34,065 nucleotides of DNA from a virus. Each line of letters opens with the position of its first letter. The first letter of the stretch is position 1. Shown here one piece after another: positions 16,728-24,836 of this stretch. The DNA lies in IMG/VR virus record IMGVR_UViG_3300046170_000054, positions 1 to 34,065 of that record. One strand, 5' to 3'. Both the position numbers and the translations under genes were made by a program. The notes below the pieces were generated by a model. The model was not told where the DNA came from. It saw only the letters and a program-made list of their open reading frames with translations, and did not search any database.

Positions 16728-19700
16728 AATAAAAGATACTTATCAATCGCTTGTAAAGTTTTCTGATAATGGAAATATAACGACTTCAGCTAAACAATTA
16801 ACTGATGGTTTTGGTAATAACTCTCCTATGTTTGTTTCTACTACTCAAGTAGGAATTGGAGTAACACCAGAATCAGGATTAAACCTTCACGTCTTTGGAG
16901 ATGCTAAAATAGGTAGCAATCTAACAGTAATAGGAAATTTAGTAGTTGAAGGAAGCACAACAACTGTCGGGACAGATACATTAACAGTAAAAGACCCTTT
17001 AATTGTATTAGCTAATAATAACACCTCTACAGACGCAGTTGACATAGGTTTTTATGGCAAATATACTCCTTCTGGTACTACACTATACTCAGGACTGTTT
17101 AGAGAGGCTCTAACAGGGAAATACAGGTTATTTAAAGGATTAGAGGTTGAGCCTACTACAACAGTAAACACAAGTGGAACAGGATATGCTGTAGCTACTT
17201 TAATTGCTAATTTAGAAGGTAATGTTACAGGTAATCTTACTGGTAACGTAACAGGTAATATTACAGGTAACGTAACAGGAGGTACTATTTCAGGTACTAC
17301 AGGAACATTTAGTGGAGATGTAGAGGTTAATGGTGGAGACTTGTCTATTACTTCTTCTACAGGATTAGCAAGTGTTGAACTTGGTGGAGCTTCAGGTGGT
17401 TATATAGACATTAAAGCACCTGAAAGTGATGATTATGATATGAGATTTATTGTTAGTCAAGGTGGTAATGAAATAACTACTGCAAGTGGTGATTTAAAAA
17501 TAAATACAGCAAACACATTAGCATTAACAATAGATAGTTCACAAGATGCTACTTTTGCAGGAGGTGTAAGTGCTACAACAGGAACATTTAGCGGAGATGT
17601 AAATGTTAATTCTAATCTTATTGTAACAACAGGAACACCAATATCTGGCTCAGCTAATGGTTCTAATGTTATAGCAAAAATAGATTCATCAGCAGGAACT
17701 GATTCTGGTGGGTTAGAAATACATACAGGTGACAATAATGGAGATGAAGCTGCTTTATTACACACAAATTATAATGGAGATGAAGCATTTAGAATATCAT
17801 CTTTAGGTCATATTGTTTCTACTGGAAGTGCAAGTTTTGTAGGTCAAGTAACAATACCAGAAACTCCAACAGCAGATACTCACGCAGCTTCTAAAGGTTA
17901 TGTAGATGCAGCAGTAGAAGGACAAGACACCTTAGCTGAAATACTTGCAATAGGGAACACTACAGGAGGAACAGACATAGCTATAACAGCAGGAGACAAG
18001 ATAACTAATTTTACATCTACAGGTATTGATGATAACTCTACCTCTACAGTATTAACAATAGACAATACAAATAGAGCACTTTTTTCTGGAGACGTTAGTC
18101 TTCAAGCTAATCTTATTGGGAATACCAATGCTACTGGTGACTTAACCATTCTTGGTTCTTTATTTATTGGTGATTATGGAGTAAATGATGACCCTGATTT
18201 ATTATATGCCGATAATAATATAGTAAGAATAGGTTATTATAGTAATGCAAAACAATTTGAAGTAAATGAAACTGATTTTAAGGTAACTGCTACCCATAAA
18301 GTTGGTATTGGAACAAATGACCCTCAAACATTACTTGAAGTTAGTAATGAAAATTCAGGGTTAAATCCAATAATTAGATTAAACAACGTAGACAGTAGTT
18401 TAAGTGACGGTCAAAATCTAGGTAGTATTGAATTTTATAATGACCATACAAATTTAACAACTGCTAATATTGGTGTGTTTCATAGTACAGATGGAACTAT
18501 AGTTAAAGAAATGAAATTTAATTTAGGTTCTTCTGGGGATATACTTACATTAGATGCTAATGAAATAAATGCTACAAAAAGATTTACTATAACAGGAAGT
18601 GGAACTACTCCAAGAGTAACATTAACAAACAATGCAGGAGAGGGTGCTTTAACATATTCTTTAAGGTCTCAAGATAATGGTGAGTTTGGCATTTTTCAAG
18701 AAAGCTCTGAGATTTTAGCAATTGATAATGATGGCGAGGTTTTTATTAATGTAGAAGATGAAGGAAAATTTTCTATAGTAAGTGCAACAGATGAAGCTGC
18801 ATATCTACACTTTTCAGATGGTTCTGGTGTAAAAAACTTTATTCGTGTTGACCACGATGGAGATACATTTGGTTATAATTCTTGGGGTTCACACTTATTC
18901 ACACTTGGTGAAGGAGTTGATTCTTTAACTTTAGATGACAATGGTGCAACTTTTGCAAGTGGAGCAACTTTTTCAGGTAATGTAGGAATAGGAACGCCTA
19001 GTCCTGGTAGGCCTTTGCACGTTATTGGTCAAGTGGCTATTGCCAATGCAGTAGAGGCTACTTCAACCGGAGCTTTGCTTGTTAGCTGCGATGGCACTTC
19101 AAATAAAATATATTCAAGAACAGTACAAAACGTAACAGGAGCTCATCCTATTGATTTTATGCAAACTTCTAGTGCAGTAATGCGTATTGCGAGTAACGGC
19201 AACGTTGGAATCGGGACGACTTCGCCTAGCGCTAAATTTAGTGTATTAGAATCTACTGCAAATACCGAATATGCAAGTATGGGTAGTGGTAGCACAGTAG
19301 CTAGACATTTAAAGTTTTCAGGATTTATAGCAAATGGAACAAACAATGTAGGACATAGATTGTCTGCTTTAAACGCAATAGCTTTAAATGTAGCAGGAGA
19401 TGATGCATTATATATAGACAGTTCAGGAAACTCAACTTTTGCAGGAAGTGTAACTGTTAATGGTGGTCAAGATGCCCTCACTATAAATACAACAGATACT
19501 GATGGTCCTTATGCAGTTTGGGAAAATACCACTAATGCAGCTTTAGGTTACGTTGGTAATGCTAATTCTTTAGCAGCAGCAGGTAATACTAACTTTGCTG
19601 TAAGGGCAACAAATGATTTAATTTTTGCTGCAGGTGGAAACACAGAAAGAATGCGTATAGACAGTTCTGGAAACGTAGGAATAGGAACTGATTCGCCTAC

Positions 19701-20901
19701 AAATTTATTAACTATAAATGACCCTAACGCTAATGGCAGTATTACTGATACAATACCATCTTGGTGGGGATTAGTTATAGATAGGGCATATACAACATCT
19801 TCATCAGCAGCAATTGGTTTAATTGGAGGAACTGTAGCGTCTGGTTCAAGTGGAAGATTATATTTAGGTAATTCTGATGATGTTGATAATTCTTATATAG
19901 ATGGGGGCGCAAATCAATTGCACTTTGGTGTAGGTGGGGAAAGAATGCGTATTGATAGTAGTGGTAACGCTTCTATTGGTGATGGAGGCGCAGGTGCAAG
20001 AGGTGCAAGATTATTATTAAATAATACAGGTTCACAAGGCACACCACAATTAATGTTAATTGATAGTAATGATTCAGGAAAACAATCTGAAATTAGATTT
20101 GATAGTGGTAACCTAATCTTTGATTATTGGGGTGGTACTTCTCGTTCAGAAAGAATGCGTATTACAAGTGAGGGGTATATTTTATTAGGAACACAAGGAC
20201 TGCCCGATGGAACTTCTGTTTATGGTAGTGCATTTATTCCAAGTAGTGTTAATAGAACGGTATTATCTCAAGCAAGTTCTTCAACTGCTGCATCTGTTTT
20301 ACAAGTTTATAGAAATCCAAATGGAATTGTAGGTTCTATTAGTATGACTAATTCTACAACCTCTTACAACACATCTTCTGATTATAGATTAAAAGAAAAT
20401 GTAGTAAAAATGACTGGTGCTTTAGATAGAGTAAGCCAATTAAAACCTAGTAGATTTAATTTTATAGCAGATGCAGATAAAACAGTAGATGGATTCTTAG
20501 CCCACGAAGTACAAGAAATAGTACCTGAAGCTATTACAGGAGAAAAAGATGCTATGCGAGATGAAGAATACGAAGTAAGTCCTGATGTTTATGAAGATGT
20601 TGTTCATCCTGCTGAAGAAGCAGTTTATGAAACTATAGAACATCCTGCTGTTGAAGAAGAATTAGATGATGAGGGTAATGTAATTGTAGAGGGCAAAGAA
20701 GCATATACTGAAGAAGTCCTTGTAACAGAAGCTAAAGAAGAATGGACTGAAAAAGTATTAGTATCTGAAAAGGTAATGGGTACAAGAGAAGTGCCAGATT
20801 ATCAAGGCATCGACCAATCAAAATTAGTGCCATTATTAGTAGGTGCTATACAGGAGTTAAAAGCAGAAATAGAAAGTTTAAAGTCACAAATAAATAATTA
20901 A
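16705..20901 (+). CDS. Tail fibre / receptor-binding protein with C-terminal S74 self-cleaving chaperone (1398 aa)
   Basis: Residues 50-120 form a short fibre head domain (VGIGVTPESGLNLHVFGDAK). Next come GNVT repeats (172-191), then long beta-helical repeats built on 'RMRIDSSGNVGIG' units that recur four or five times to about residue 1160. The C-terminal 174 residues are an intramolecular chaperone: S-D-Y-R-L-K-E-N begins at Ser1225, the expected self-cleavage serine with a Ser/Lys dyad, followed by KPSRFNFIADADKTVDGFLA and a terminal coiled coil (LVPLLVGAIQELKAEIESLK). Residues about 1294-1363 are an acidic insertion. A G+C-richer part near 18990-19245 suggests module exchange. Confidence 0.85.
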   Translation: MATLSGNKIKDTYQSLVKFSDNGNITTSAKQLTDGFGNNSPMFVSTTQVGIGVTPESGLNLHVFGDAKIGSNLTVIGNLVVEGSTTTVGTDTLTVKDPLIVLANNNTSTDAVDIGFYGKYTPSGTTLYSGLFREALTGKYRLFKGLEVEPTTTVNTSGTGYAVATLIANLEGNVTGNLTGNVTGNITGNVTGGTISGTTGTFSGDVEVNGGDLSITSSTGLASVELGGASGGYIDIKAPESDDYDMRFIVSQGGNEITTASGDLKINTANTLALTIDSSQDATFAGGVSATTGTFSGDVNVNSNLIVTTGTPISGSANGSNVIAKIDSSAGTDSGGLEIHTGDNNGDEAALLHTNYNGDEAFRISSLGHIVSTGSASFVGQVTIPETPTADTHAASKGYVDAAVEGQDTLAEILAIGNTTGGTDIAITAGDKITNFTSTGIDDNSTSTVLTIDNTNRALFSGDVSLQANLIGNTNATGDLTILGSLFIGDYGVNDDPDLLYADNNIVRIGYYSNAKQFEVNETDFKVTATHKVGIGTNDPQTLLEVSNENSGLNPIIRLNNVDSSLSDGQNLGSIEFYNDHTNLTTANIGVFHSTDGTIVKEMKFNLGSSGDILTLDANEINATKRFTITGSGTTPRVTLTNNAGEGALTYSLRSQDNGEFGIFQESSEILAIDNDGEVFINVEDEGKFSIVSATDEAAYLHFSDGSGVKNFIRVDHDGDTFGYNSWGSHLFTLGEGVDSLTLDDNGATFASGATFSGNVGIGTPSPGRPLHVIGQVAIANAVEATSTGALLVSCDGTSNKIYSRTVQNVTGAHPIDFMQTSSAVMRIASNGNVGIGTTSPSAKFSVLESTANTEYASMGSGSTVARHLKFSGFIANGTNNVGHRLSALNAIALNVAGDDALYIDSSGNSTFAGSVTVNGGQDALTINTTDTDGPYAVWENTTNAALGYVGNANSLAAAGNTNFAVRATNDLIFAAGGNTERMRIDSSGNVGIGTDSPTNLLTINDPNANGSITDTIPSWWGLVIDRAYTTSSSAAIGLIGGTVASGSSGRLYLGNSDDVDNSYIDGGANQLHFGVGGERMRIDSSGNASIGDGGAGARGARLLLNNTGSQGTPQLMLIDSNDSGKQSEIRFDSGNLIFDYWGGTSRSERMRITSEGYILLGTQGLPDGTSVYGSAFIPSSVNRTVLSQASSSTAASVLQVYRNPNGIVGSISMTNSTTSYNTSSDYRLKENVVKMTGALDRVSQLKPSRFNFIADADKTVDGFLAHEVQEIVPEAITGEKDAMRDEEYEVSPDVYEDVVHPAEEAVYETIEHPAVEEELDDEGNVIVEGKEAYTEEVLVTEAKEEWTEKVLVSEKVMGTREVPDYQGIDQSKLVPLLVGAIQELKAEIESLKSQINN
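17218..17277 (+). repeat. Five 12-base tandem repeats in the fibre gene
   Basis: GGTAAYNTTAC-type units of 12 bases encode Gly-Asn-Val/Leu/Ile-Thr five times. Unit number could vary by slippage and change shaft length by four residues at a time. Confidence 0.8.
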
Positions 20902-20909
20902 TATATTTG
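20877..20909 (+). promoter_or_regulatory. Promoter of the lysis cassette
   Basis: TTTA at 20877-20880, a 21-base spacer and a perfect TATATTTG at 20902-20909, with ATG 20934 downstream. It overlaps the end of the fibre gene. Confidence 0.55.
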
Positions 20910-20933
20910 TAATATAACTATAAATTTAATAAA

Positions 20934-21182
20934 ATGTCAAAAATTAGTAAAGAAGAATTAGAATCATTGTTAGAATCAGAAAAGAAGTTTTCTGCCATTA
21001 AACACGACTTAGGTACTTTAGAAGTACAGAAGCACAGCTTGTTACACGCTTATGCACAAGTGCAAGAAGAAAGTAACAAAGTAAAAGAAGAACTAGAAGG
21101 TAAGTATGGTAAAATTAATATCGACTTGAAAGATGGTTCTTATAAAGAGATTGTTGAAGAAGCTGAAGAAGTAAAAGAATAA
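20934..21182 (+). CDS. Small coiled-coil protein (82 aa)
   Basis: The product is almost wholly helical (residues 5-60), Glu/Lys-rich, and ends with EGKYGKINIDLKDGSYKEIV, a pattern I have seen in small proteins coded near lysis genes of Bacteroidetes phages. There is no signal peptide or membrane segment. It is the first gene after the 20902 promoter, and the next gene starts 4 bases later. Function unknown; possibly a chaperone or a lysis regulator. Confidence 0.6.
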   Translation: MSKISKEELESLLESEKKFSAIKHDLGTLEVQKHSLLHAYAQVQEESNKVKEELEGKYGKINIDLKDGSYKEIVEEAEEVKE

Positions 21183-21186
21183 CGCT

Positions 21187-21327
21187 ATGGATTTTGCAGA
21201 TATGAAGATATACCTTATAAACTCAATAGCTTTTGTAGTATCATTAACTGAGGTTGAGGTATGGTTAAAAATTATACTTCTAATCTGCACAATAGTATAT
21301 ACTATTCAAAAAACTAAGAAATTATGA
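21187..21327 (+). CDS. Small membrane protein, holin-like (46 aa)
   Basis: ATG 21187 to TGA 21325-21327. Two hydrophobic stretches, INSIAFVVSL and WLKIILLICTIVYTI, give one or two membrane passes, and the C-terminus is short and basic (QKTKKL). It overlaps the next gene by ATGA and lies in the lysis cassette. Too short for a firm family call; a holin, antiholin or small spanin are all possible. Confidence 0.55.
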   Translation: MDFADMKIYLINSIAFVVSLTEVEVWLKIILLICTIVYTIQKTKKL

Positions 21328-21602
21328 GTGAATTAAGCGAAGACAGTAAATTTGAAATTAGTATAAAGACACTTATTGCTATAGGGGTAGGATTATCCAC
21401 CCTTATAGGAATGTGGTTTGCCTTACAGGCAGATATAGAAGAAGCTAAACAGCTACCTGAACCTGAGATTTCAAGAACAGAGTATGATTTAAAAGACAAG
21501 CTCGTAAGAGAAACTATTATGAATACTGGTAAAAAAGTAGAAGAAAACTCAGAAGCGTTAAAGAAAATAGACGATAAGTTATTTGAAATAATTAGTAAAT
21601 GA
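21324..21602 (+). CDS. Membrane-anchored coiled-coil protein (92 aa), possible i-spanin or holin partner
   Basis: One transmembrane segment (IKTLIAIGVGLSTLIGMWFA, about residues 14-33) is followed by a charged helical domain to the C-terminus. This is the topology of inner-membrane spanins and of some accessory holins. ATGA overlaps on both sides place it between the small membrane protein and the secreted protein, as in many lysis cassettes. Assignment by topology and context only. Confidence 0.5.
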   Translation: MSELSEDSKFEISIKTLIAIGVGLSTLIGMWFALQADIEEAKQLPEPEISRTEYDLKDKLVRETIMNTGKKVEENSEALKKIDDKLFEIISK

Positions 21603-21937
21603 AAAATATATTATGTGCGATATGTGTATTGGTTGCGGGCTTTGTATATAGTCAAGACGTAACAGTTCTGCAAATAAATGCAGAATGGAATAAAAAGAAT
21701 AATTACGATTTAAGTGATATTACAGGTGCTACTGTAAAGTTTAGTTACCTAAAAGACCAACCTAAAGATATTCAGAATAAAATTATGGCTGTGCCTGTAA
21801 TTGTTATTATGGATAAATCAGGTAGAGTTAGTATGCAATATGTAGCAGATATATCTTTACAGATTAAAGCTACTAGGTTGGAGATACAAAACACTATAAA
21901 TAGAATTAAAAAACCTAGAAGAGCAAGTACTAACTAA
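21599..21937 (+). CDS. Exported thioredoxin-fold-like protein (112 aa)
   Basis: A signal peptide at residues 1-18 ends VYSQ, a usual flavobacterial cleavage context. The mature part has VTVLQINAEWNKKNN, then VPVIVIMDKSG, which follows the thioredoxin layout (first strand with AEWN where WCxxC would stand, then the cis-Pro VP). The active-site cysteines are absent, so no redox role is expected. It stands between a spanin-like gene and the M15 peptidase with ATGA overlaps, suggesting a periplasmic part in lysis. Similar proteins occur in other flavobacterial phages, by my recollection. Confidence 0.5.
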   Translation: MKNILCAICVLVAGFVYSQDVTVLQINAEWNKKNNYDLSDITGATVKFSYLKDQPKDIQNKIMAVPVIVIMDKSGRVSMQYVADISLQIKATRLEIQNTINRIKKPRRASTN

Positions 21938-22407
21938 TGAGTAGAATAAGCAAACATATAACTTACAAAGAAGCTACTAGAAGTAATACAGCTCTTAGAT
22001 TAGGTATAGAAAATGTGCCTAATGAGTATGAGCTTCAGAATATGGAGATGGTAGCTAAGAAAGTGTTTGAACCACTTAGAGAAGCTATTGATGCTCCTAT
22101 AAAAATAAACTCATTTTTTAGATGTGAAGAACTTAATAAAGCTATTGGAGGCAGCAGTAAAAGCCAACATTGTCAAGGACGTGCTATTGATATTGACGAT
22201 ATTTATGGTCACGTTAGTAATGCTTTTATGTATTATTACATTAAAGATAATCTTGACTTTGACCAACTTATTTGGGAGTTTGGCACAGATGATAGCCCTG
22301 ACTGGGTTCACGTTAGTTATGTAGATGGTGACTCCAACAGAAAAAGATGTCTAAAGGCATACAAAGAAAATGGTAAAACTAAATACATAGATATAACTAA
22401 CTCTTAA
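21937..22407 (+). CDS. Endolysin, M15-type peptidase (156 aa)
   Basis: A zinc peptidase of the D-Ala-D-Ala carboxypeptidase / L-Ala-D-Glu endopeptidase group. Zinc ligands are visible as H78 and D85 (SQHCQGRAIDID, HxxGxAxD) and H125 (DWVHVSY), with nearby acidic residues for catalysis. INSFFRCEELNKAIGGSSKS before the first ligand is the usual M15_3 segment. There is no signal peptide, so it depends on a holin for release. It overlaps the preceding gene by one base. Its last codons, Asn-Ser-stop, lie in a repeat copy. Confidence 0.85.
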   Translation: MSRISKHITYKEATRSNTALRLGIENVPNEYELQNMEMVAKKVFEPLREAIDAPIKINSFFRCEELNKAIGGSSKSQHCQGRAIDIDDIYGHVSNAFMYYYIKDNLDFDQLIWEFGTDDSPDWVHVSYVDGDSNRKRCLKAYKENGKTKYIDITNS

Positions 22408-22460
22408 ACATAGTATATCCTACTTCTTAAACATAGTAGGTTACTTCTTAAACATAGTAG
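22403..22460 (+). repeat. Repeat cluster C: three copies of TTAAACATAGTA
   Basis: Perfect core copies lie at 22403-22415, 22426-22439 and 22447-22460 (spacings 23 and 21). The first includes the endolysin stop codon, and the last ends 3 bases before the ATG at 22463. Protein bound here could affect expression of the holin genes that follow. Confidence 0.9.
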
Positions 22461-22462
22461 AT

Positions 22463-22606
22463 ATGAAATACAAAATAGGATTTGCAGAAACATTTACAAC
22501 AGGACCTCTACTTGGCTTTTCTATATACGACCCTACTGTAGAACAAGATTATACTGAGTTGAATATTTACTTGATTTTTTTAATGATACATATAAGAATA
22601 GAATAA
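22463..22606 (+). CDS. hypothetical protein, 47 aa
   Basis: ATG 22463 to TAA 22604-22606, TAATG overlap with the holin gene. It begins MKYKIGFAETFTTGPLLGFS and ends LNIYLIFLMIHIRIE, a pattern of short conserved phage proteins placed near lysis or tail genes. The start codon is 3 bases after repeat cluster C, so the repeat replaces the usual upstream region. Function unknown. Confidence 0.55.
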   Translation: MKYKIGFAETFTTGPLLGFSIYDPTVEQDYTELNIYLIFLMIHIRIE

Positions 22607-23001
22607 TGGGAAACATATTATCAAAACTATTTGGAGCAACAGGTGGAAACATAGCAGAAAAGATTTCTGGTATAATAGACAAACATACTTTTAGTAAAGT
22701 AGAAAAGGCACAGTTTGAAAAAGAGATGGAACAAATTTGGATTGATGCCGAAGCTGATATACAAAAAAATGTTACTGAAAGATGGAAAGTAGACATGGCC
22801 AGTGATTCTTGGTTAAGCAAGAATGTTAGACCTTTAGTACTTATATTTCTAGTTGTATCTACAGTTCTAATGGTATTTATAGATGCAGGAGTTATTGCAT
22901 TTGAAGTAAAAGCAAACTGGATTGATTTATTACAGTTAGTTCTAATTACTGTTATTGGTGCTTATTTTGGAGGAAGAAGTGTAGAAAAGTTTAAGAAATA
23001 A
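22606..23001 (+). CDS. Holin, 3TM-type (131 aa)
   Basis: The N-terminal half is amphipathic and charged (GGNIAEKISGIIDKHTFSKV). Then WLSKNVRPLVLIFL (about 69-82) starts the first membrane helix (76-95), and a second spans about 107-123 (LLQLVLITVIGAYFGGR). The SKNVRPL entry and length are those of GTA-type 3TM holins. It would let the cytoplasmic M15 enzyme reach the wall. The last gene before a 290-base gap. Confidence 0.7.
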   Translation: MGNILSKLFGATGGNIAEKISGIIDKHTFSKVEKAQFEKEMEQIWIDAEADIQKNVTERWKVDMASDSWLSKNVRPLVLIFLVVSTVLMVFIDAGVIAFEVKANWIDLLQLVLITVIGAYFGGRSVEKFKK

Positions 23002-23294
23002 TCTTCTCATAAACATCTTTTGCGAAGCAAAACATAAAAATAAGTATGCTGTTTATTTAAGAACATACTTATCCTGTATACATAAAAAAACTTATTAATT
23101 AATATATATATAGAAGTAAATTGCTTCTACTCCATTGCATTCTAATTCTACTTGTTTATTAAAAAAGAAATATAATATTTCAATTAAGTGGGGAAAGTTA
23201 CAGTTTTTTTTTGATAAAGTCAAGTTTATAAAATAAATAATTATTTTTGTATTTATATATATTATTATTATATTGCAGTAAGTTACTATAAATA
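23002..23294 (+). other. Gene-free gap with inverted repeats
   Basis: About 290 very AT-rich bases. Visible hairpins: TTTTGC-GAA-GCAAAA (23018-23032), TAAGTATG/CATACTTA (23041-23048 with 23064-23071), and TAGAAG/CTTCTA (23111-23116 with 23124-23129). The first two could stop or protect the holin transcript, though no T run follows. TATTTTTG at 23242-23249 is a possible -7 box for the gene at 23295, but its nearest TTG lies too far upstream (about 28 bases). No ORF seen. Confidence 0.5.
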
Positions 23295-23672
23295 ATGAAT
23301 ATAGATAATTGTGAAGGTTTAACGTATTTGACTTGGGATATGTTTGATAGTCCTGACCTTCCTAACTCTGGTTATAAGTTCATGGAAAGAGAACCAGTTA
23401 TGATATTAGACAATATAGTAAAGAAATATAGAATAAGCTTAAACATAATATTAGCTTATACAAGTAAACCTTATGCAGATAAACTTAAATTAATCAGAAG
23501 TAATTCACATAGAGTGGGTAAAGCTGTTAAGATTAGATGTGTAGGTGCCAAGAAAAGATTAACTCTTGTTAGAGGATTAGTTCAACAAGGGGTTCATAGA
23601 ATAGGAGTCAGTGATGATTATGTTTATTTTGATACTGATGACCTTAAAGAAAGAGCATTTTATATCTGGTAA
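23295..23672 (+). CDS. M15-like protein with lost zinc ligands (125 aa), probably not a peptidase
   Basis: The layout is that of the M15_3 fold: LTWDMFDSPDLPNSG start, then a helix, then SNSHRVGKAVKIRC where HxxGxAxD is expected. H72 is kept, but the Asp ligand is K79. The third ligand, His in a '(F/W)(I/V)H(V/F)D' strand, is Y111 (DDYVYFD). RGLVQQGVHRIGVSDD matches the segment before that strand. So it is a degenerate relative of the endolysin family, likely a binding or virion protein. It has its own gap upstream and a strong terminator downstream. Confidence 0.65.
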   Translation: MNIDNCEGLTYLTWDMFDSPDLPNSGYKFMEREPVMILDNIVKKYRISLNIILAYTSKPYADKLKLIRSNSHRVGKAVKIRCVGAKKRLTLVRGLVQQGVHRIGVSDDYVYFDTDDLKERAFYIW

Positions 23673-23717
23673 AGATATAACTGTTTGTTTTTGTTTAGTA
23701 TTGTTGTGTGTTGATTG

Positions 23718-23740
23718 GGGTAGCTTCGGCTACCCTTTTC
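23718..23740 (+). terminator. Strong terminator with TTCG tetraloop
   Basis: GGGTAGC, loop TTCG, GCTACCC, then TTTTC. A perfect 7-bp stem with the very stable UUCG loop. It separates the lysis side from the replication genes. Confidence 0.92.
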
Positions 23741-23762
23741 TGTTAAAGCTATGTTAAAACTC

Positions 23763-23793
23763 TTTAGCATTAAATTATCTCATTATATATTTG
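23763..23793 (+). promoter_or_regulatory. Promoter of the replication region
   Basis: TTTA at 23763-23766, a 19-base spacer and a perfect TATATTTG at 23786-23793. ATG 23810 follows after 16 bases. Directly behind the terminator, as expected for a new transcription unit. Confidence 0.65.
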
Positions 23794-23809
23794 TGTAAAA
23801 TTAAAAACA

Positions 23810-23992
23810 ATGGAAGAATTATTAAGATTTAAAGATTGCAGAATAGAAGCTCTAGTAAATGAGCTAAACAAAAGCAATCAAAGAATATCAGAGTTAGAAA
23901 CTTTTATATTCGAGCTATGTGATAAGGATTGTCCTGAAGCATATAAACAAGTAGTAAAAACTGAATTATATGAAAACAGATATAGTAGTTGA
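23810..23992 (+). CDS. hypothetical coiled-coil protein (60 aa)
   Basis: First gene after the promoter at 23786. The product is helical (VNELNKSNQRISELETFIFE, with leucine-type spacing) and has two Cys near the C-terminus (ELCDKDC). It overlaps the next gene by 23 bases. No family recognised. It might be a small regulator of the replication operon. Confidence 0.55.
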   Translation: MEELLRFKDCRIEALVNELNKSNQRISELETFIFELCDKDCPEAYKQVVKTELYENRYSS

Positions 23993-24248
23993 TAAGCCAA
24001 CAGAATTAGAGATTAATTATTATGACCAGTTTGTCTTGTTGTCAGAAACTATTCTTAAACTTAGACAAGGTAGAATAAGTGAAAGACATATAGATACTAT
24101 TATAAGTCAGTTAAACGAATTAGCTTTTTATGTAAATGAATTACAATTAAAAGTTATGTATAAATCCTCAGAATTAAATTATTATAAACACGCAGTAGAT
24201 GACCTTACAACTGAGGTTATATCCAAAAGATTTGTAGATATAAAATAA
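23970..24248 (+). CDS. hypothetical helical protein (92 aa)
   Basis: ATG 23970 lies inside the preceding gene. The product is helical throughout (YYDQFVLLSETILKLRQGR, then HIDTIISQLNELAFYVNEL) with no cysteines or membrane segment. It is followed after 29 bases by the ERF gene. Unknown function; cotranscription with recombination genes is the only hint. Confidence 0.55.
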   Translation: MKTDIVVDKPTELEINYYDQFVLLSETILKLRQGRISERHIDTIISQLNELAFYVNELQLKVMYKSSELNYYKHAVDDLTTEVISKRFVDIK

Positions 24249-24277
24249 AGTTGTATATTGCATTAAAACAAACAAGT

Positions 24278-24833
24278 ATGTCAAAAACATTAAATTTTGA
24301 ACAAAAGGTAATTGCAATTCAAACAGAATTAAAAGCACCTAAAAACCAATACAATAGTTTTGGTAAGTACAGATACAGAAGTCAAGAGGATATCTTGGAA
24401 TCTGTTAAGCCATTGTTGAAGAAGTATGAGTTATCTATAACTCTAACTGACACAATCAATGAAACACCATCAGGTATTTGTTATGTAGAAGCTAGAGCTA
24501 TACTACATGGTACAGATGGTAAAATTGAATCAGTAGCTCAAGCTGGTATTGATGTTAACAAAAAAGGTATGGATATATCTCAGTCATTTGGTAGTTCTAG
24601 TTCTTATGCTAGAAAGTATGCTTTAAATGGCCTTATTGTTAATTGATGATACAAAGGATGCTGATACAACAAATACTCACGCAACTTCAAGTCTTAAATG
24701 GCTTAATGAAGGTACTCCTGAATTTAATAAAGCAATAGCTCATATTAAAAAAGGTGGAAACATTACAGATATTAAAAAGAAATTTAATATATCTAAAACT
24801 GTAGAATCTAAATTAACTAATATTAAATCTTAA
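24278..24833 (+). CDS. erf: ERF-type single-strand annealing protein (184 aa), one extra base
   Basis: The start is ATG 24278 (MSKTLNFEQKVIAIQTELKA); an earlier in-frame ATG at 24251 lacks conserved sequence. The typical ERF segments are NSFGKYRYRSQEDILESVKP and QSFGSSSSYARKYALNGL. The frame breaks near 24631 (GGCC). Dropping one base gives LLLIDDTKDADTTNTHA, the known ERF continuation, and 185 codons to TAA 24831-24833. ERF proteins anneal complementary strands during phage recombination, usually with an exonuclease and an SSB, both encoded nearby. Confidence 0.8.
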
Positions 24834-24836
24834 ATT

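Noticed and set aside
17457-17765. Minus-strand ORFs such as this one and those at 6064-6375, 9954-10331 and 26932-27237
   Set aside because: All lie opposite well-supported + strand genes and have unnatural composition. Shadows of real genes.
21396-21404. TTATCCACC, near a DnaA box
   Set aside because: One base off the consensus, single, and inside a coding region.
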